Both the position numbers and the translations under genes were made by a program. A stretch of 6,696 nucleotides of DNA from Flavobacteriales bacterium UBA6969 (GTDB lineage Bacteria; Bacteroidota; Bacteroidia; Flavobacteriales_D; Sanyastnellaceae): the NCBI GenBank assembly GCA_002448555.1, contig DJYV01000156.1:1-6696 (forward strand), written 5' to 3'. This document shows positions 1 to 4,280 of this stretch, piece by piece (the stretch's first letter is position 1; each line of letters opens with the position of its first letter). The notes below the pieces were generated by a model. That model was not told where the DNA came from. It saw only the letters and a list, made by a program, of their open reading frames with translations, and did no database searches.

Positions 1-1537
1 CGTCGATGTAGGTGTTTTCCACCCACCACACAGCGCTGTCGGTCATGGTTTGGTAGACCTCCGGTCGTTCCAAATCCAACGTGGGCATGAAGGTGTCAAA
101 CCATGTGGTCAAGCGCTGTTCATCCCACAGTTGGGTGTTCAACGAGCCGTCGGGCAAGTACAAGTTGGTGACCCAGTCGGGGTGTTCTTGGTAAACAGGA
201 TGTTCCTCGTGCACGTGGTTGGCCACGTAATCGACCAGGATGTTTTGGTCCCTTTCGTGAATGGCTTCAACCAACGCATTGAACTCCTCCATCGTCCCAA
301 ACCGGCGGTCTGTTCCGGTCGAAGCGATGGGCCAGTAGCCATGATAGCCACTGAATTTACTCGTGACGTCCGTATTTGGATCCGACCAGTAGCCCCATGC
401 TCCGTCGGGGTTGGGGCTGATGGGGCTGACCCAGATGGTATTGGCCCCGAGGTCTTGGATGTAATCCAGCGATGAAGCGATTCCGGCGAAGTCCCCTCCG
501 TAGTGATTGGCTTCCGGACGAATGCCCGGATCCTCGCACGCCCAGTCGTTGGTCGCATCGCCGTTTTTGAATCGATCGACCATCAAGAAGTACATTACCA
601 TGGCGTGCCAGTCGTGTCGGTTGAGCTGGCTTGTCTGGGTGATGGGTTCGCCCGCTTGCAGGGGGATGAGTTGGGACTGACTCTTGTTGGATTTGGTGGA
701 AGTCCAAATGCGTACAAATGATCGCTCTTCAGCGTACGCGGCCGCTGGGATGCCCAATGAGAATAAACCGGTCGAATCCGTTCGGCCAAATCCATAGATT
801 TCATTGTTCCACCACGCGTAGAAGTGTGCGTTGGGTGCGGTGCGTCCCAAAAAGCCGGCGGCCTGCTGGACATTCCCAGTTGACACGCTTGGAATGTATT
901 CCACGTTCATCGGTAAGGGCGGTTCGTCTGAACCCACTTGAAGGATGGAGTTGAATCCGCCAAATCCATTGGGGACCCGGTTCAGATGAGAAGGATCTGG
1001 TTGCTCTTCACCGTCGATGACCAGTTGATACAGGTGGGTTCCTTTGTCGAGCATCAAGTCTACCTTGTGGTAGCCCTGGCTTCCGTTCATTTGGATGGGA
1101 TTGGCTTGCCAATTGGTGAAGCTTCCGATGACTTGAACCGACGCATGTGGCTGGTAGGATGTGAGCAGAAGTTCCACCGGTTCCTTGGTTGTTTTGAAAA
1201 CCGGAACTTCCGCATGCGCACCACCGGACCACAATTGGAGAAAGCCAATTTGCCGGCGCGGTTGTTCGGTCATGCGAACCACGCGTTCTTCACCTTCTTC
1301 GGTGATGGGCAGCAACGTGCCGTTTTCCCATTTTACAGAGTCGATGACCGGGAGAATGCTAGCGAAATCACTCAAATACAGGATGGTGGTGTCGGCATTC
1401 ATCTGAATGGGCGTCAACGGCCGCACAACCGATTGGGAAGCAGGTTCAGAAGTGCAGCCAATCCAAAGTGCACTGGATAAGGCAGCAAAAAGCCATGCGG
1501 CGGCATGGCTTTTCAAAGGGATATAGGTTCGATTCAT
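1..1537 (-). CDS. GH13 alpha-amylase-family lipoprotein with CBM48-like module, 3' partial
   Basis: I translated 512 open codons from ATG at 1537 to the window edge; the rest lies outside. The enzyme family cleaves alpha-1,4 (or alpha-1,6) glucans. The signal peptide MNRTYIPLKSHAAAWLFAAL ends at a probable lipid Cys28 (ALWIGC), suiting a SusG-like surface amylase. Next come a beta-rich domain (about 40-112), a CBM48/AMPK-type module (113-200: VQVIGSFTNWQANPIQM, LYQLVIDGEEQPDP, GGFNSILQV), a third beta-rich domain (about 208-295, aromatic FYAWWNN), then the TIM barrel from about 313: VMYFLMVDRFKNGD, HYGGDFAGI, GANTIWVSP (364-372), SGYHGYWP (396-403), region I VDYVANHV with D436, N440, H441, and MPTLDLERPEV (484-494) in region V. 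The window ends at YID, just before region II, so the nucleophile and the acid/base are not visible. Exact specificity (alpha-amylase, neopullulanase, cyclomaltodextrinase) cannot be decided. The start is fixed by an in-frame TAA 18 bp upstream and by the signal peptide. Confidence 0.92.
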   Translation of the reverse strand, partial: MNRTYIPLKSHAAAWLFAALSSALWIGCTSEPASQSVVRPLTPIQMNADTTILYLSDFASILPVIDSVKWENGTLLPITEEGEERVVRMTEQPRRQIGFLQLWSGGAHAEVPVFKTTKEPVELLLTSYQPHASVQVIGSFTNWQANPIQMNGSQGYHKVDLMLDKGTHLYQLVIDGEEQPDPSHLNRVPNGFGGFNSILQVGSDEPPLPMNVEYIPSVSTGNVQQAAGFLGRTAPNAHFYAWWNNEIYGFGRTDSTGLFSLGIPAAAYAEERSFVRIWTSTKSNKSQSQLIPLQAGEPITQTSQLNRHDWHAMVMYFLMVDRFKNGDATNDWACEDPGIRPEANHYGGDFAGIASSLDYIQDLGANTIWVSPISPNPDGAWGYWSDPNTDVTSKFSGYHGYWPIASTGTDRRFGTMEEFNALVEAIHERDQNILVDYVANHVHEEHPVYQEHPDWVTNLYLPDGSLNTQLWDEQRLTTWFDTFMPTLDLERPEVYQTMTDSAVWWVENTYID

Positions 1538-1552
1538 GTGGCGATGCAATGC
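1538..1552 (-). other. 15-bp junction before the GH13 gene, same reading frame on both sides
   Basis: After the TAA of the two-module protein (1555-1553), five sense codons (GCA TTG CAT CGC CAC) lead in frame into the ATG of the GH13 gene. There is no purine-rich ribosome-binding site. The in-frame TAA limits how far upstream the GH13 start could be. Confidence 0.7.
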
Positions 1553-2404
1553 TTATTCGCAGTCGAGCAAGGAGATGATTTCGAAGGGAGGAGGCCCAGG
1601 AGGGTAGGTAAATCCTTCTCGGACGATGTAGTACCAAATTTCAGACAACGACTCGCCTTCGTTCAGGATGCCTGCGAACAGGTCCTCTGGAATCATCGTG
1701 GTTCGGAATTTACCTTCTCCGATGGAAGTCAATTTCAATTCGGGGTAAGCATACACGTCGGTTTCCGGAGCGTACTCGTAACTCGTGAAGGCGTCGACTT
1801 TGCCCAACAAGTAGATGTAGCAATCGTCATCGCCCATGTTCTGCAACCCTTCGTACAGCACCTCTTTGGTGTTGTCGTAGGTGATGGTCAAGAAATCATC
1901 GGGCTCACGCAATTCAGGGAACAGACAGATGCGAGCAGCGCATAACTGCGGAATGATGTCCACGTGCATGTCTTCCGACTTGGCTTCAAAGCTGAATCCG
2001 TCGACGGGGTTACCGTTTTTGAGCTTTGCCAAGCACGATATGCCGCGGGCAAACAACTGGGGTCCATCGACGCCATAGTATTCCGTTGGAACAAAGGTCA
2101 TGGAGTACAATTTCGCCCCCACCTTCGTCAATTGTTGGTGATCGGCGCTGTTGTCCCAATCGCCATTGCCGGCTGCAGGACCGGAAGGGTCCCACGTCCA
2201 CAGGTAAACTGTCGTGTCCGGGAAAGCGTCCAGGATGGCCGAGAGCCCGTTGTTTTGGATACCGTCTTCACTCTGGTTCATATCGATGAACAACGTCAGC
2301 TCGGAATTGGCGTCGGTTGGAGATGGAAGAACGTATGCTTTTTGAGCATGGGCCGTTGCATGCAGGCAAGCAAAGGCGAGCAGGGAGAATAAGATCTTCT
2401 TCAT
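1553..2404 (-). CDS. Secreted two-module beta-rich protein in the SusE/SusF position
   Basis: This 283-residue protein starts with a clean Sec signal peptide (MKKILFSLLAFACLHATAHA, likely cut before Gln21) and no lipobox, unlike SusE and SusF, which are surface lipoproteins. Module 1 (about 35-150) contains ELTLFIDMNQSEDG, VYLWTWDPSG, W83, LTKVGAKLYSMTFVPTEYYG and a closing EAKSEDMHVDI. This pattern resembles modules I associate with DUF4961-like accessory proteins of Bacteroidota amylase loci. Module 2 (about 168-265) repeats the layout in degenerate form: FLTITYDNTKEVLYEGL, CYIYLLGKVDA, LTSIGEGKFRTTMIPEDLFAG, EIWYYIVREG. A proline run (PPGPPP, 268-273) precedes the C-terminus. Five cysteines lie in the mature chain (124, 155, 160, 195, 282). 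Exposed tryptophans W69, W71 and W83 could form a sugar platform; this is inference. I see no type IX secretion tail. A role in alpha-glucan binding is inferred from position and fold pattern; the exact family is uncertain. Confidence 0.85.
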   Translation of the reverse strand: MKKILFSLLAFACLHATAHAQKAYVLPSPTDANSELTLFIDMNQSEDGIQNNGLSAILDAFPDTTVYLWTWDPSGPAAGNGDWDNSADHQQLTKVGAKLYSMTFVPTEYYGVDGPQLFARGISCLAKLKNGNPVDGFSFEAKSEDMHVDIIPQLCAARICLFPELREPDDFLTITYDNTKEVLYEGLQNMGDDDCYIYLLGKVDAFTSYEYAPETDVYAYPELKLTSIGEGKFRTTMIPEDLFAGILNEGESLSEIWYYIVREGFTYPPGPPPFEIISLLDCE

Positions 2405-2406
2405 CA
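2402..2406 (-). other. TGATG stop/start overlap (translational coupling site)
   Basis: The TGA stop of the DUF5004-like gene (2406-2404) shares its A with the ATG of the two-module protein (2404-2402). The preceding minus-strand bases (CAATCGACTGAAC) show no Shine-Dalgarno sequence, so re-initiation by the terminating ribosome is plausible. The overlap is seen directly; coupling is inferred. Confidence 0.75.
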
Positions 2407-2895
2407 GTTCAGTCGATTGAATTCAAAGGTGTAAATGTTGGTGGCCGTTCCGCCGCAATCGCGTCGGTATTCGATGGCGAGCTGTTGGTCAAACTCGCGA
2501 ACCATGCCACCGAGGTTGTAAACCAAAGTGTCTGTGGCTGAGAACAACTCAAGGTAGGTGGGGTACAGGTCATCGTCAAAGCCCCATGTGCCGCCTTCAC
2601 CGAAGTAATTCTTGCCCATTTCCAACGCAACGGAGTAGGTACGGTCGGCATTGAAGGTCAACTGAAGCGGAGTTACGGTACCGTCGATGTAGAAGGCACT
2701 GAGATCGCGCGTTTCCTTGACGGGGCTGTTCAGGTCCTGCTGGGTGAAGCTGCTGAGCTCCCACGTGCCCGCCATCCCGGCAACCTTGTCGAATGGATCG
2801 CCCAATTCGCCCGTGGATTCAGGCTTGCACGCATTGAAGACAATGGCCAAAATCAATACGGCGCTCAATGAAGTGTATGTGGTGTTTATGTTCAT
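2404..2895 (-). CDS. Small lipoprotein resembling DUF5004 (lipocalin-like), PUL accessory protein
   Basis: This encodes 163 residues when started at the ATG ending at 2893. An in-frame ATG 7 codons upstream (2916) would overlap the susD stop and add a poor signal-peptide start, so the inner one is preferred. The N-terminus is hydrophobic (LSAVLILAIVFNAC, lipid Cys23) followed by KPESTGELGDPFDKV, which I recognise from DUF5004-type lipoproteins of Bacteroidota. The mature part reads like a small beta-barrel: AGTWELSSF (about 42-50), a run of short beta strands, GTWGFDDDLYPTYLEL (102-117), EYRRDCGG (142-149) and the last strand YTFEFNRLN. The GTWEL and WGFDDD motifs are lipocalin-like. The biochemical role of the family is unknown to me; its place after susD suggests a surface accessory that binds glycan or stabilises the complex. 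The lipobox is weak (Phe at -3, Asn at -2). The stop overlaps the next start by one base. Confidence 0.85.
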   Translation of the reverse strand: MNINTTYTSLSAVLILAIVFNACKPESTGELGDPFDKVAGMAGTWELSSFTQQDLNSPVKETRDLSAFYIDGTVTPLQLTFNADRTYSVALEMGKNYFGEGGTWGFDDDLYPTYLELFSATDTLVYNLGGMVREFDQQLAIEYRRDCGGTATNIYTFEFNRLN

Positions 2896-2906
2896 TCGAA
2901 ATTGGA

Positions 2907-4271
2907 TTAAAGGCAACCGCCTTCTTCGTTCAACTCAAAGCCTTGCACGGTGGATTCCGTGTTGGAGAACTGCAAGCTCATGCCAGGACAGTCCCACGCG
3001 GCACCGCGGATGGTGATGTCTTCACCCATGGCGCCGCGTCGCAGCAATTGGTCAGTCCAGAGTCCTTCACAGGCGGTTTCTTTGCGGAATTCGTCGCGTG
3101 CTGCGTCGATGACTTCTTGCGCCGTGGCAGTTTCACTCAAATCATTGTTTCCTGCGCCGAAAGCCCGGGCGCGAATGGCGTTGATATCGGCAATGGCCGT
3201 GGCCAAATCTGTATTCAACTCCCCGTGTGCTTCAGCACGGATCAGGTGCATCAACGTCAAGTGAGCGAGGGGAACGTTGAAGTATTCTTTTTCGTTGAAT
3301 CGATTGATGAGCGCTCGTGTGCCTGCAGTCAACCAGGCTGATCGACCGTCTCCACCGCCCGCGAGGCTCATGAAGAAGGCAAAGTCGTCGCTGAAGGCCA
3401 ATTGCGGGCTTGGGTTGTTGTCGGAACGAAGGTTGTCGCGGAACCAAGAGGTGCGGAAATCATTGGGCATGCTGACGATACCGAAGACTGTTTCAGTGTT
3501 GATGACATCCGTCTCAAAGCGGTCGAGGTCTTCATCCAAGGTGTAGCGTCCTGAGTTGATGACATCGCTAGCGAAGTTCGCCGCTTCCTGGTAATTGCCC
3601 ATGAGGAAGTGAACCTGTGCCAGGTAAGCACGGGCCGCATCCTGTGTCGCGTAAACCCCATTTTCCACCGGGAGGTTGTCGGCAGCAAAATTCAGGTCTT
3701 CCACCACCTGTGCATACACATCTCCGACGCTCGCACGCGGCAGGGGATCTTGGCTGGGTGCAATACGCAAGGGCACGCCTGGGTGGCTGTTGTCCGCCGT
3801 GTACCCGTAGGGACGTGCATACATTTTGACGGCTCCCCAGTGACAGATGGCACGGATGAAACGAGCTTCGGCTTCGAGGCGCGTTCGTTCAGCGGGATCG
3901 AGGTTTTCGACGATGTCGAAATTCTTGATGACCACATTCGATCGGTAAATCGCGTAGTAGAAATCGGTGTAAATGCCGCCATTGATGCCCGTGAAGAAGG
4001 TCGTCTCCCGGTTGTAAACAGCCGTGAAATCCAAGCTGTTGTCGGGCTCCCCAAAATTGGGTCCACGCAATTCATTGACAATCTGGACCCGTCCACCGTA
4101 AAGGTTGGCTACAACATCGTAGTTGCTCACCAATAAGCGCTGAAGGTCGTCGGCGTCTTGGATGGCGTCTTCCGCGAGGATGACATCCCCGGGTTCAAAT
4201 TCGAGCAAGTGGTCGCATGAGGTCAACCCAGCGGCCAATCCGGCAAAAAGAAGGAGGTGTTTGATGTTCAT
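2907..4271 (-). CDS. susD: SusD/RagB-family surface glycan-binding lipoprotein
   Basis: This 454-residue lipoprotein is the substrate-binding lid of the SusC transporter at the cell surface. The signal peptide MNIKHLLLFAGLAAGLTSC has a good lipobox (LTSC, lipid Cys19) followed by an acidic stretch (D20, E24, E26), compatible with surface export in this phylum. Family marks in order: FYYAIYRSNVVIKN (residues 104-117), EAEARFIRAICHWGAVKMY (133-151), the TPR-like stretch ATQDAARAYLAQVHFLMGNY (208-227), FASDVINSGRYTL (233-245), LTLMHLIRAEAH (338-349), and FRKETACEGLWTDQLLRRG (395-413), which corresponds to the usual R-E-x-x-x-E-G-x-x-x-x-D-L-x-R-W-G region. It is shorter than the common 500-550 residues and has a divergent Cys-containing tail (C428, C453) in place of the usual ending. 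The start follows directly from the signal peptide. Binding of an alpha-glucan is inferred from the neighbourhood; sugar-contact residues cannot be assigned by eye. Confidence 0.95.
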   Translation of the reverse strand: MNIKHLLLFAGLAAGLTSCDHLLEFEPGDVILAEDAIQDADDLQRLLVSNYDVVANLYGGRVQIVNELRGPNFGEPDNSLDFTAVYNRETTFFTGINGGIYTDFYYAIYRSNVVIKNFDIVENLDPAERTRLEAEARFIRAICHWGAVKMYARPYGYTADNSHPGVPLRIAPSQDPLPRASVGDVYAQVVEDLNFAADNLPVENGVYATQDAARAYLAQVHFLMGNYQEAANFASDVINSGRYTLDEDLDRFETDVINTETVFGIVSMPNDFRTSWFRDNLRSDNNPSPQLAFSDDFAFFMSLAGGGDGRSAWLTAGTRALINRFNEKEYFNVPLAHLTLMHLIRAEAHGELNTDLATAIADINAIRARAFGAGNNDLSETATAQEVIDAARDEFRKETACEGLWTDQLLRRGAMGEDITIRGAAWDCPGMSLQFSNTESTVQGFELNEEGGCL

Positions 4272-4280
4272 GGTTGCCGA
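4272..4280 (-). other. 9-bp susC-susD junction without Shine-Dalgarno
   Basis: Between the susC TAA (4283-4281) and the susD ATG (4271-4269) the minus strand reads TCGGCAACC. No GGAG-like element is present here or in the end of susC just before it. This fits the weak-SD translation initiation of Bacteroidota and tight susCD coupling. Confidence 0.65.

Noticed and set aside
50..475. 141-codon open frame on the plus strand, and a 139-codon minus frame at 139-558
   Set aside because: Both overlap the GH13 catalytic barrel, whose frame carries region I and the YHGYW motif; these are shadow frames.
938..1480. 180-codon open frame on the plus strand
   Set aside because: Antisense to the signal peptide and CBM48-like region of the GH13 gene; no domain is recognisable in its translation.
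2896..2916. Longer start (ATG at 2916) for the DUF5004-like gene
   Set aside because: It would put MPLIQFR before the signal peptide and overlap the susD stop; the inner ATG at 2895 gives a normal lipoprotein signal and an 11-bp gap.
3609..4136. 175-codon open frame on the plus strand
   Set aside because: Antisense shadow of susD, whose own frame shows clear family motifs across the same bases.
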